Assembly (NCBI GenBank): GCA_010909165.1
Contig: MU008178.1
Span: 136,369 to 200,368, forward strand
Origin: Anthoceros angustus
Taxonomy: Eukaryota > Streptophyta > Anthocerotopsida > Anthocerotales > Anthocerotaceae
Direction: 5' to 3'
Length of the DNA: 64,000 nt
The position numbers were made by a program, and so were the translations under genes. Positions 36,616-48,550 of the stretch are shown here, piece after piece. How positions within the stretch are numbered: position 1 is the stretch's first letter; every line of letters begins with the position of its first letter. The notes under the pieces are model-generated. The model had not been told where the DNA came from, did no database searches, and saw only the letters and a list, made by a program, of their open reading frames with translations.

Positions 36616-36826
36616 AGACGCCACACCGGCGCGCCGCTGAAGGAGAGCTCCCAAGGAAAATTGGCAACAGCTGGGAAGCATCACCAAGCCTAACGTTGAA
36701 ATTGTGTGTTAGGAGAGGTTTTGCTGCCAGTCTTGAGGAGAAGCAGCGTTTGAGAGCAAAGTCTTGAGGCTGCCAATTGGGAAGTAATTCACTCCCCTAG
36801 CAGCATTTGGGAAGGAGAACGCCACC

Positions 36827-37500
36827 ATGCCTCGAGCAGGAAAGGGCAAGGGGAAGGAGCCACCTGCCAAGGGTTCCTCCTCAAGAGGAGGAAAAGGAAA
36901 GAAGGCGGCAACGGAGGTTGCGCCGCCGGAGGTGGTCGAGATGCCCCAATTCACTGTTTTGCAGCCTCAATCCTGCGACTTGGTAGATTCGGCGATGGGT
37001 GGGAGGAGAGAACATCCAATTGGGATGGGGTATGGCCGCCAATGGGCCTACACCAATTTGGAATTGATTGAGGAGTGTTACATCAACCTCCATCAATCGA
37101 AAGCAGCGTTTCTTGGAGGGAAGGAGAGGAATGCTCAGGATCCTGTGCTGGCTGGAGCGGCATTGGCAAGTGTGGGCCGGATGAGGAGAGCTCAGGAATT
37201 GCTCTCCTCAAGAGGACGAATGGAGGGAAGAGGATTGCCCTCTCAGAAATTCCGCAGGAGGTCCTCGACATGATGGACGGAGGAGTGAAGGCCCATGCCA
37301 AGAATGGCTGAAAGACGGATAGCATCAAGGAGCTAAAGTGGAGGCTCTTTGCAAAAATTTTGTTGGGGTTGGTAAATTATCAGCGGACTTCTTATTTCGG
37401 CACCAACTTCCTTCAATTTTTGTGGAAGATTTCGAGAGGAGCCAAGCCGGATTGGGGCACCATAATGTATGAGGCTTATATCCACCACAGGGCTCCTTAG
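36827..37500 (+). CDS. Putative transposon-encoded basic protein, broken reading frame
   Basis: The frame starts MPRAGKGKGKEPPAKGSSSR, a Lys/Gly-rich head, and goes on with GYGRQWAYTNLELIEECYIN. After a frameshift near 37,200 it reads GKRIALSEIPQEVLDMMDGG, then a stop near 37,310, then LKWRLFAKILLGLVNYQRTS and FGTNFLQFLWKISRGAKPDW to about 37,500. The later part resembles the N-terminal proteins of some plant retroelements in general style, but I cannot name a family. It sits in front of the coiled-coil repeats and has the same GA-rich composition, so I infer one mobile element with several frame breaks. Confidence 0.4.
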
Positions 37501-38280
37501 GCCGATGTGGATGAGGAAGGGCCAAGGCCTGTTATCTCAGCACCTATTTGGTGCACTTGTGGGAGACCGAGGGGCTCCTCACCAGCAAGGAGCTGGAGGA
37601 TGCTTGGCATCCTTCGGAAATAATCCACCTCCAGCCAAGCTTGGAAAGGCCTTTGCCTTTCGCCTTGAGGAAAACAATGGGGGGTCAGACCTCCACAAGC
37701 ACTCCAGGACCAAGGGCGGAGGAAGTAGAGGCAACAAGGTTGCCGGAATGGGAAGTCTTTCCTTCCCAAGAGCGTGGGGAGGAGGAGGAGCAAGGTCCGG
37801 CCAAGGAGGGCCGGATGGTAGTCTATGAGAGGAGGACTACCGCAGGAGGGGTGACAACCCCAAGGGTGGGGGGAGTCCCCACCATTTCGTGGGTGCCTAG
37901 GGAAGAGGCACCCTACTCCGGTAGAGGAGGACTACCGTGGTGGGCGGACTACCGTGGTAGGCACCCCACGCCAAGAATGGCTGGAAGGCGGACCACCGGT
38001 GAGGAACAACCTACTGCGGTAGGTGGGCTGGCAAAGCAGCCTCTGGCCCGGTAGGGAAGGGAAGGAGAAGGTCTTGAGGCGCCCGGCGGGCGCCTAGGCC
38101 GCCATCACCCGCGCTGGGTGGGAGAGCGGATGGGGCGACGGTGCGAGGGCTACGCCGTTGCGCGATGGCCCGAGGAGTGTGGAAAGGCTGGAAATTTCCA
38201 GCAAGAGGCCAGCAGGGGCGGAATTTGGGCTTGCTGAGTGCTTGTGAAGCACTCAGCCGTGTAGACTTGAAGGGGGCTAG
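37500..38280 (+). other. GA-rich continuation of the unidentified element
   Basis: Open in more than one frame because of composition. It holds scattered CTACCGTGGTAG-type words at about 37,839-37,846, 37,929-37,960 and 38,009-38,024. No domain is recognisable. Confidence 0.35.
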
Positions 38281-38286
38281 GGAATT

Positions 38287-41200
38287 AACAGCCACCCTAT
38301 GGGCATGCTAGGAGGAAGTCCGGGCGAATAAGGCCCAAGAGATGAGTGAGAGGAGGGCAGGGACTAAGTGGCAACTGGAAGCCATGGAGTCCGACGAGAA
38401 GGCAGCCAAGTTGGAGAAGGTCAGAGAAGCTCCAGCTGGGATCTCATATGGAGGGAGGTCTTGGAGACGGTTGGCTCAAAGGAGGAGAAGGTCAGGAGCC
38501 ACCCAAAAGACTCATGGAGCGGGAAGAGCATTTTGCCCAATTAGAGCAAGGAGGAGAAGGGCAAAGCGAGGCTCTAGGAAGGAGAAGGTGGCGGTCCAGC
38601 AAATGGATGCACAGGAGCAGGTGATGGCTACCCAAGCCATCAAAATCCGGGACATAGAGGAGGAATTAAGGACCCGGGTACAATTGGAGGAGAGGAGGAG
38701 GAGGAGTACCACAAGAAAGTGGTACATAGGAGTTGGAGCGTGAGAAGGGTGCTTGGCAAGCGGAGAGGGAAGGGCTTGCCCAGCAACTAAGGGACTTGGA
38801 AGAAAAGAGGTCCCAGGAGGAGGAGTACCACAAGAAAGTGGTACATAGGATGCTGGTAGTGAGGAAGAGAAGATTTTGGGCGGACTATGCCCTTCAAGCA
38901 AAATTGACCAGCCAGCTGAGGGACGCAAGGGAGGAGAATGTGGCCCTCCATGTCAAGGTGGGAGAATTGGCCACCGCAAGGGACGCCTACAAGGGTAGGT
39001 GTGAGGATGGAGAGTGGCCCACGGAGATTGATGATCTCTAGATGCAGTATCAGAGCTTAGGGGCTCACCTCCATAATAGAATTTGAAGGGGCTAGGGACC
39101 AGCACCCTTGTGGGCATGCGAGGAAGGAAAGGCCCAAGAGATGACCGAGAGGAGGCAGGGACCAAATGGCAATTGGAGGCCATGGAGTCCGACGAGAAGG
39201 CAGCCAAGTTGGAGAAGGTCAGAGAAGCTCCACTGATCTCAGACAGAAGGTCTTGGAGGAAGGGAAGGAGGAGAGAGCCATCCGCAACCACCCAAAAGAC
39301 TCATGGAGTATAGGGAAGAGCATTTTGCCCAATTAGAGCAAGAGCAAAAGGAGGCGAGGCTCTAGGAAGGAGAAGGTGGCGGTCCAAAGAAATGGACGCA
39401 AGAGCGTGTGATGGCTACCCAAGCCATCAAAATCCGGACATGAGGAGGAGAAGAAGACCCAGAATTTGGAGGAGAAGCGCGAGCGAGACACAAGATCAGG
39501 AGTTGGAGCGAGAAGTGCTTGGCAAGTGAGAGGAAGGGCTTGCCCAAGCAACAGGACTTGGAAGAAAAGAGGTCCCAGGAGGAGTACCACAAGAAGAAGG
39601 TGGTACATAGGATGCCGGTAGTGAGGAAGAGAAGATTTTGGGGACTATGCCCTTCAAAATTGGCCAACCACCAGGAAGCAAGGAGGAGAATGTGACCTCC
39701 ATGTCAAGGTGGGGAATTGACCACCGCAAGGGACGCCTACAAGGGTAGGTGAGGATGGAGAGTGGCCCACGGAGATTGATGATCTCCAAATGCATCATAG
39801 CTTGGGGCTCACCTCCACAATAGATTTTGAAGGCCAACAACGAGGTGTTGCGTTTGGCCAAGAGGAGGCAATAGGTCCTCATGATGATGACCGGAAGGAG
39901 CAGTGCAGCCGGAGGCCTCAGTTTGATGAGGCCACCAGACATGGACTCAGGAATGCAGGAGTCGGAAGATGGAGGAGGCAGGCGCCAAGAGGCGGGGATG
40001 GCGTGGAGGAGGGGACAGCCCGCCTCAGGGGTCACACTACCACGGTGGGTGACCACCTACCACGATGTCCGGACTACAGGTGGTGAACACTCCTGGTGAT
40101 GTCTGCGGACTGGTGGGGGCCAGCGGAGGCGGAGCTGAGGGGAGCCAGTCGGAGGCTTGGTTGGACAAAGGGCCGGGGTCCGACGCACCCCAGAAGGAGG
40201 AAGGCGGTGGAGGCCGGAGGAGAGCAAGGGCGGGGTCCAACCCAGTGGGAGAGAGAGAGGGGTAAGGAGTTCCCTCACGAATAAGGGAAGAGCCGGGCTA
40301 GGAGAGGAGACTAAGCAAAAAGGCCCAAGAAGTTAGTGGACATCGGCGACAATTGGGGAGGAAGACTCTTTGAGAATGCTCCATGATAGGTATGGATAAA
40401 CCAAACAGAGGAAGGAGCAAGAGGATTCTAACCCAAGAGACATCACCGATGGGGAGGAGGAAGAAAAGAGGTCCCAGAGGAGGAGTACCACAAGAAAGTG
40501 GTACATAGGATGCCGGTAGTGAGGAAGAGAAGATTTTGACTATGCCCTTCAAGCAAAATGGCCACCAAAGAGGACAAGGAGGAGAATGTGACCTCCATGT
40601 CAAGGTGGGAGAATTGACCATGCAAGGGATGCCTACAAGGGTAGGTGTGAGGATGGAGAGTGGCCCACGGAGATTGATGATCTCTAGATGCAGTATCAGA
40701 GCTTAGGGGCTCACCTCCATAATAGAATTTTGAAGGCCAACAACGAGGTGTTGCGTTTGGCCAAGAGGAGGGCAATAGGTCCTCATGATGATGACCGGAA
40801 GAAGCTGCAACAGGTGCAGCCAGAGGCCTCAGATTTTGATGAGGCCACCAGCAACATGGACTCCGAGGAATCTGGGGAGTCGGAAGATGGAGGAGAGACA
40901 GCTGCGCCAAGAGCGGGGGATGGCGTGGAGAGCAAGGAGGGGGGACAGCCCGGCCTCATAGGGGGTCACACTACCACGGTAGGTGACCACCCTACCACGA
41001 TGTCCGGACTACAGGTGGTGAACACTCCTGGTGATGTCTGCGGACTGGTGGGGGCCAGCGGAGGCGGAGCTGAGGGGAGCCAGTCGGAGGCTTGGTTGGA
41101 CAAAGGGCCGGGGTCCGACGCACCCCAGAAGGAGGAAGGCGGTGGAGGCCGGAGGAGAGCAAGGGCGGGGTCCAACCCAGTGGGAGAGAGAGAGGGGTAA

Positions 41201-42290
41201 GGAGTTCCCTCACGAATAAGGGAAGAGCCGGGCTAGGAGAGGAGACTAAGCAAAAAGGCCCGAAGAAGTTAGTGGACATCGGCGACAATTGGGGAGGAAG
41301 ACTCTTTGAGAATGCTCCATGATAGGTATGGATAAACCAAACAGAGGAAGGAGCAAGAGGATTCTAACCCAAGAGACATCACCGATGGGGAGGAGGAAGA
41401 AAAGAGGTCCCAGAGGAGAGAAAGTGGTACATAGGATCTTTGGTGAGGAAGAAGAAGATTTTGGGCGGACTATGCCCTTCAAGCAAAAATTAATCCGGTG
41501 AGGGGCGCAGGAGGAGAATGTGGCCTCCATGTCAAGGTGGGAGAATTGGCCTTGAGGCGCCTACAAGGGTAGGTGTGAGGATGGAGAGTGGCCCACGGAG
41601 ATTGATGATCTCTAGATGCACGTGCTCGAGCTTGGGGCTCACCTCCATAATAGAATTTTGAAGGCCAACAACGTGTTGCGTTTGGCCAAGAGGAGGACAT
41701 TGGGTCCTCATGATGATGGAGGAAGGAGCAGTGCAGCCGGAGGCCTCGATTTTGATGAGGCCACCAGACATGGACTCAGGAATGCAGGAGTCGGAGATGG
41801 AGGAGGCAGTGCGCCAAGGGGATGGCGTGGAGCAAGGAGGAGGACAGCCCGCCTCAGGGGTCACACTACCACGGTGGGTGACCACCCTACCACGATGATC
41901 TGCCCGGACTACAGTGACGACACCCTCTCGGTGGTGCGGACTAAGGGGTAGCGGAGGACTGTGGGCGGGCTGAGGGGGAGTCTCGGAGGCTTGGTTGGAC
42001 AAAGGGCCGGGGTCCGACGCACCCCGGAGGAGGCCGTGGTGGAGGGCGGCTCAGGAGGAGCAAGGACGGGTCCAACCCGTGGAGGAGGAGGGTAAGGAGT
42101 TCCCTCACCCCACGAATAAGGGAAGAGCCGGGCTAGGAGAGGAGACTAGCAAAAAGGCCCAAGAAGTTAGTGAAACATGTTTGGGGAGGAAGACTCTTTG
42201 AGAATGCTCCAAGTGGTATGGATAAACCAAACAGAGGAAGGAGCAAGAGGATTCTAACCCAAGAGACATCATGGATGGAGGAAGAAGAAA
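38287..42290 (+). repeat. Coiled-coil coding block in about four tandem copies
   Basis: Units of about 750-935 bp are repeated head to tail. Anchors are GGAGATTGATGATCT at about 39,020, 39,771, 40,671 and 41,597, and GTCCCAGGAGGAG-like words at about 38,811, 39,569, 40,471 and 41,408. The plus-strand product is heptad-like and highly charged: MEREKGAWQAEREGLAQQLR, DAREENVALHVKVGELATAR and MQYQSLGAHLHNRILKANNE, then an acidic Gly-rich part with SEESGESEDGGET. The best preserved unit is 40,440-41,200. Copies 2 and 4 are scrambled by short indels. The product could be a gag-like or structural protein of an unclassified element. Each full unit ends in a segment with CTACCACGGT words. Confidence 0.75.
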
Positions 42291-43440
42291 AGGAGATCGA
42301 CTACCATGGTGGGTAGTCGACCTATGATGGGTGCCTTTGGCGGGCTGAAGAAGGGCGCGGTGCCTGAGGGCGGTTGCTTCGGATGATGGAGGAATCAGGC
42401 GCCAACCCGTTGGAAGGAAGGGGCAACATTGTACTTGCCCCACACACTAGGAAAGACGGGGATCTAGGAAGGGCGGGAGCAAAGGAGGCGAGGAGCCAAT
42501 CCACCAAGGACACGCCACTATCCCAGTAGTGAGGACTAGGTATGGTCAAAGACCATAAATGAGTTGAGTAGGAGAATAGAAAGGATAGGTGAGGTGACAT
42601 CCTTTAAGGATGATCTTAGGTGAAGTTGCTAGAATAGAATTTACCCTACGAACTAGACATGAACTTAAATGCCGTGCCTTAAATGTGGTGGGAAATAATA
42701 GAATATTGGAAAAGGTGACCTGCAGTAGGGTCACCCAAGGAAGGTTATATGTGGAAGGCCACCTATAAGAGGTGAAGGATTTCACAAAGTAAAGTATCAC
42801 GTCTTGCGCTTCCATACTCGCGAGTCCTTTGCCCTTGTAAAGGAATTTCGTGCTGGCTGTGAGCCAACGCAGCGTCTGGTAGAGAGGAAGTCGCGGTGGT
42901 CGAGTGCTTGGTGGAGGGCTTGCTCCTGCAAGTGCCTAAGCAGTTGCTCCCTTGTGAATGGTTCTTTGTGAAATTGCTTTGCTTTGGGTGTGTGGCAATG
43001 CCTGTGAACTCGGCTTGAGGGTAGACTACAGGAAGACTCCTGGAGGTTCTCATCAGTGTCAAACTCATAGCAACCGCCCAAGGAAGAACTTCTTTGGTGG
43101 AGGCCGACCCAGGCGGTTGTGCCGTGAGCGAGCCGGTGGCCAGGCGAGGTTAGAATAGGAGGAAGAGGAGGAGATGAGTAGAGGATTAGAGTGTAGGTGT
43201 AGTGGAAGGCCACGGGCAGAGCCTAAGGGACGAATCCCAACTGCAAGTAAAAGGGCGCTCACAGGTGGAGAAGAGTGGTCTTAGAAGTAGGGACGAAATT
43301 GCGGTGTGGATCGGGGTCCCCGGCGCCCGTGATAGGCTCCTCTATGTGACCTGCAATTGTGTCGTGTCGTTGTAGGTCGGGGATTGGTAGTTTTTTTCGG
43401 AGCAGTGCAAGCGGTGCAGCTGCTGTAAGAGGGAGAGTAG
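42291..43440. other. End region of the GA-rich element, no gene seen
   Basis: 42,297-42,330 holds a last CTACCATGGTGGGTAG word. 42,560-43,440 has no recognisable protein. Its position next to copia fragment C suggests an LTR or terminal region, but I found no matching second copy. Confidence 0.3.
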
Positions 43441-44756
43441 AGGGCGCCTTGCTTGTTTAGTCAAGGCTGCTTCCGTCAGAATGCTCCTGGCTGTATATGT
43501 CGAGCTTAATTTGGAAATTTATCAGCTTGACGTTTGTACGACTTTTCTTTATTGTCACATGCAAGAAGAGATCTATATGGATCAACCAGAAGACTATGAA
43601 GATGAGCAATACCCAAACAAGGTGTGTAAACTTATTCGCTCCATTTACAGACTATAGCAAAGCCCACGTTTATGGTATGAGAGAATAGATTCTTATCTCA
43701 AGAAGATAGAATTTATCCAAAGTGAAGCTGATACCAACATCTATGTACTTCGCAACAACAGTTCTCTTGTACTAGTTGCACTATATGTCGATGACTTAGT
43801 TATTCTTGGCAACAATGTTGAACTAGTTAACAAGATTAAAGTTGACCTTGGTAAAGAATTCGAGATGAAGGATCTCGGTAAAGTTAAATATATGCTTGGA
43901 ATGCATGTACATAGAGATACCACTGGAGCTATCTATCTTCATCAAGGAAGATATGTAGCTGGTATGTTAAAACGCTTCAATTTGGAGAATGCGAGTGCGG
44001 CGGCCACACCTGGCGCTATAGGTGTTAAGCTTTCATCTACTACATGTCCACAATCTGAACAGGAAAAGAAAGAGATGGAAAATATTCCTTATCGTATGGG
44101 AGTTGGTACTCTCATGTTCTTGAGTAATCAAACCAGACCAGATATCTCAAATACTGTAAATGTTGTTGCTCAATTCTCGGAGAATCCAAGAAAGGATCAC
44201 TGGGTTGCTCTCAAGTGCATCATGCGGTACCTCAAGGGTACTCCAAATTATGGCCTCTTCTTTAAGCCTAGCGGAAAGAAGCATCTGCTATTGACATGCT
44301 TTATCGATGCAGATTGGGCTTCAGACGCTGACACTCGAAAAAGTATCTCAGCATATTGCTTTCTTGCTGGCTCCACTGTTGTTAATTGGTCTTGTGTAAA
44401 ACAAGGTGCAATATCACTGTCATCAACAGAATCAGAGTACAAAGCACTTACTGAAGCCACGAAAGAGGCTGAATGGGAAAGAAAGTTATGTGAAGATTTG
44501 GATGTGAAGCAGGAAGGGCCAACAGTGCTTAATTGTGACAATATGTCAACCACTGCTCTTGTCGGTAATCCTGTCTTTCATGCGAGCACGAAGCATATTG
44601 AGATTCAACACTATTATATTCGTGACGCTACTGAGAGAGGAGTTGTTAAGGTACCGTATGTATCTACAGACAACAATATTTACAGTAGATGTACTGACAA
44701 AATCCTTGCCGAAGTTCAAACATTGCTTCCACAGAGAAGGGTTTGGATTGGTTGAT
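43441..44756 (+). mobile_element. Ty1/copia pol remnant C: reverse transcriptase and RNase H
   Basis: The start reads VKAASVRMLLAVYVELN and YQLDVCTTFLYCHMQEEIYM, the usual copia RVT_2 order, broken by one stop near 43,660. Then LVALYVDDLVILGNNVE holds the YVDD catalytic motif and MKDLGKVKYMLGMHV follows. RNase H is clear: CFIDADWASDADTRKSISAY, ISLSSTESEYKALTEATKEA and ASTKHIEIQHYYIRD. The frame from 43,865 to 44,755 is uninterrupted, so this part is fairly young. Downstream, 44,760-45,145 has LTR-like features, including CTATAAAAGCC at about 45,097, but no second LTR was found. Confidence 0.88.
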
Positions 44757-45147
44757 TGTAGTAGCTTTATGCAGCTGGACCAATCACACACTTGGTGAGG
44801 CGCATCTTATCTCAGAACGTTCAGTTACTTGAAGTTGACAGCTATTGTAGACCGCTTGCTTCAATCTTACTTGTGACTAGTGACGATCAGTGAGTTGAGT
44901 TTAGTTGAAGACCGTAGTACTTATACAATACTCCAACGGCAAGTGATTATTAGTTCTTTGATTTAGATAACCCAATTAGTCTGAGAGGGAGAGTTAGAAG
45001 TATAGACCACGTGGGTTATGGTTAGATTAGCTTAACCCAGCATGGTCGTACCCTTTGGTATCTTGTACCGAAGAGGTACAACTCTTCAGACACAGCTATA
45101 AAAGCCCACTACTTGTAATCTATTGTATATTAGTAAAGCACTAAACT

Positions 45148-47280
45148 TTGATCAAACGCTTCCGCAAAGCACCTCAAACTCCTAGGCTAGATGAAGAGCA
45201 GAAAGTAGAAAACTTCATAGATGGTCTTAAATTCGAAATGCGTGCTGATGTCAACCAAACCAACCCTAGCAGCCTAGTAGAAGCCATGAGAGCGGTTGTT
45301 AATTATGGGACAAATAAGTATAAGCATCTTGCTAATGCTGGTTCCTCAAAACCCAAGTGGGGCACGTCTGCGAATGCCACAGAGAAAAAACCAGCCTTCA
45401 AGATGCTTATTGAGGAGGAGGAGGAGGAGTATAAGAAGGCTAGGAGGTGCTTTATCGGTGCAGCATAGGATCATGGTTCTAAGACCTGCCCATTCAGGAA
45501 GGACTTCATAAGCTAGCTGAAGGAAACAGGCAAGTCCACCAGGAGCGGCAACCCCAGAACACTTGCCAAGAGCAAACATGCCATCCCCACATCAGAGGTT
45601 CCTATACATAGAAAAGTTAAAAAGAGTGATGCCCCTAGAAGGCACCCCAGAAATGATGCCCCTAGAAGGCACCCCAGAAGTGATGCCCCTAGAAGGCACC
45701 CCAGGCAGCTGAAGCAAAAGCTCATGACGAGCAGCTGCCACAGTCCATGAGGGATCTGCTCCAAGAGTACAACGATGTGTTGCTGAGCCCACAGAGCTCC
45801 CTCCCGGAAGACATGTGGACCACTCCATTGAGCTGCTACCAGGCCACAAACCAGTTAGTATCCAACCCTACAGGACATCTGCTTTTGAGGATGGGGAGAT
45901 AAAAAAACACGTTGATGAGTTTCAACAGAAGGGGTTTGTACAATCTTTTGTATCTCCCTTTTGGAGTACCTGTCCTCCTAGTGGCCAAGTCGGATGGAGA
46001 GGTGGCGGCTATGGATAGACTACCGAGGTCTCAATAGAGCCACAGTCCGGAACGTCGACCTATCGGATGCCCAAGATTGATGAAAGCCTGGACCAACTCC
46101 ACGGAACTAAGATGTTCACCAAGATCGACCTTAGATCTAGCTTTCACAAGATCTGTATCAAGGGGGGTGACGAGCACAAGACCGCGTTCCAGACAAGGCA
46201 TGGTCATGTTGAATTTTGGGTGATGCCTTTCGGCCTCACAAATCCCCCAGTAACTTTTCAGTGCTTAATGCAAGAAATACTGAGACCCTTACTTGGTCAT
46301 GGCGTGGAAGTGTTCTTGGATGACATCCTTGTGTATACCTCAGATTCGGCCAGACACCATCAACTTCTTAGAAAGGTACTTGACCTCCTCAAAGCTAATA
46401 AGTTGCTAGATAAGCGTAGCAAATGCATTTTTATGAGGTCAGAGTGTGAATATCTTGGCCATGTGATAAGTGCTGACGGTATCAGCGTCAACTCCCGCAA
46501 GATTAAGGCAATTGTAGAGTGGCCCTTGCCCTAGGATATCACACAAACTCCATGGCTTCCTAAGTATGGCGAGTTTTTATAGGCACTTCATATAAGGGTC
46601 CAGCAAAATGATTGTTCACCTTACAAATGCGCTTAGGCAGTCACTCAAGCAACCCCTACAGCAGCTGGGCCAAGATACTGTGGCAGCCTTCCACACGCTC
46701 AAACAGGCCCTTAATAGTGCCCCTGTTCTTGCTGTAGTAGACCCCCATGCACCCTACACATTGCATATAGATGCATCAGATTATGCAATGGGAGCAGTCT
46801 TGTCCCAACAAGGTAAGGCTATCGCTTATAAGTCACACAAGTTACAAGGTGCATGGCTAAATTATGTTGTGCATGACAAGGAGATACTCGCCATTACATA
46901 TGCATTGAAGGTCTAGAGACATTATCTTCTCGGTCAAAAGGTAATCTGTCACATGGACCATTATTTATTACAGCATTTCTTCTCAGCCTAACTTGAATGC
47001 TTGCCAACGTAGATGGGCTGAATATCTAGCGACCATTGGATCTAGAAATCAAGTATGTTGTTAGTTCCTCCAATGTAGTGGTTGATGCATCAAGGCGGCT
47101 AGCCTGCACTGTCATGACCACACAAACGAATATTATCCTCAGTACATGAGGGCATATACCACATGATGCACTCTTACATCATCTATACAATTAGCTACTG
47201 GCATATGCTGCAGCCGGTATTCCTACAGCCGCTACAAGGAGGGGCTACCTTTTACAAATGGGTCTAAGTTTAGTTAGAGG
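45148..47280 (+). mobile_element. Ty3/gypsy remnant, 5' part: gag end, reverse transcriptase, RNase H
   Basis: 45,148-45,468 is gag-like (LDEEQKVENFIDGLKFEMRA). From 45,815 the polymerase reads HSIELLPGHKPVSIQPYRTS, then after a frameshift near 46,010 PKIDESLDQLHGTKMFTKID, TAFQTRHGHVEFWVMPFGLT and VEVFLDDILVYTSDS. The active site is FLDD rather than YxDD. RNase H follows at 46,608-46,916 (YTLHIDASDYAMGAVLSQQG, LNYVVHDKEILAITYALK). Stops near 46,534 and 46,917 show decay. The weak continuation to 47,280 ends with EGLPFTNGSKF-like sequence. The missing integrase appears at 53.3 and 54.9 kb. Confidence 0.87.
45612..45704 (+). repeat. 27-bp minisatellite in the gypsy gag region
   Basis: Three units of GATGCCCCTAGAAGGCACCC plus seven bases run head to tail and encode SDAPRRHPR repeats. 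Confidence 0.9.
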
Positions 47281-48299
47281 AAACTACAACACTCTTACTA
47301 CAGCTCAAAGCCCTGTTGTAAGTTTTTCGAACATTTACAACAAGGGTTCCTAACTAATATGATGTGGCATGGATTTTACAAGGGATTTGTTGACATGGCA
47401 TGTTGACACAATTTTACAACGGGATTTGTTGACATGGCATGTTGACACAATTTTACAACGGGGTTTGTTGACATGGCTTGCTCGTTGTACATGACGTTGT
47501 TAATTGTGCATAAACTCTTTTGATTTAGAAAACTATGGGGGTTATTTGTTAATAAAACTACATTTTGTTGAATTTATAATGACGTGGCTGTAAAGGATGT
47601 TGTAAAACGTACTTGTAAAAGACGTTGTAAACCATGTTTGTTGTAGATGTGGTTGTAAATTGTGCAAGACTTGATTTTTTGGAATAATACCATTTATTGG
47701 AATATCTATGAATAGATTTATTATTTGCTGATGTGGCATGTTCGTTGCAAATGATGTTGTAAATATGTTTCTCTGGATTTATGTTAGTTATGGGATTATC
47801 TTTTTTTTTTTTTGTATTTACTGACGTGTCACATGCATTGTAGCTATGGTTGTAAAACGGATGAAAACCATTTTATATAAATATCTATAAATAAATTTAT
47901 TATTTGCTGACATGGCAAGCTCATTGTAAAATGGTTTCTCCAATTTATGTTATATTATTGGATTATTTATTTTTATTTTATATTTACTGATGTGGCACAT
48001 GCGTCGTAACTATGGTTGTAAAATGCACAAGCCAGCCAATATCCATGAATAAATATATTATTTGCTGATGTGGCATGTTTGTCAAATGCCATTGTAAAAT
48101 TTTGGAAGAGACCTTTTCCTTATTTATGTAATTTATGAGGTTATATATTAGTAAGATTGCGATGTGGCATGCTTGTAAAATGCCGTTGTAAATATGTGGA
48201 AGAGACCTTTTCCTGATTTATGTCATTTTATGAGGCTATATATTAGTGAAATTGCGATGTGGCATGTTCATTGCAAATACATTGTAAAATGTTATACAA

Positions 48300-48550
48300 A
48301 TTTATCGATTTATAAATAGTGCCAGCGCATTGTAAATGTCGGTATAAGAATTTTCCTGGCCAAGCTGTCGAAAACGAGGCGTGCATCTTGGCATACAAGT
48401 TCACCAGGGAAGCGCCCACAAGGATGTTACCCAAATGTCCTCTTTGCACAAGCTGTGAGTGCAGCTACCTGCCCTTCTGTAAGGCGCCAACGCTTGCACA
48501 TGCCTTCAAAAGGCAAGCAAAAGTAACCTCATCAGCCACAAGCAGGCCCT
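48300..48550 (-). pseudogene. PPR protein fragment, 3' part (downstream of inserted TIR element)
   Basis: On the minus strand this reads DEVTFACLLKACASVGALQK, then after one stop HSQLVQRGHLGNILVGASLV and NLYAKM. This is the P/L/S repeat pattern of plant organelle PPR proteins, in the style common in ferns and other seedless plants. It continues directly from the fragment at 50,796-51,590 when the intervening element is removed. Confidence 0.8.

Noticed and set aside
39496-42002. Long minus-strand open frames rich in Pro, Ser and Leu
   Set aside because: These mirror the GA-rich plus-strand coiled-coil units. The plus-strand product is the one with heptad structure.
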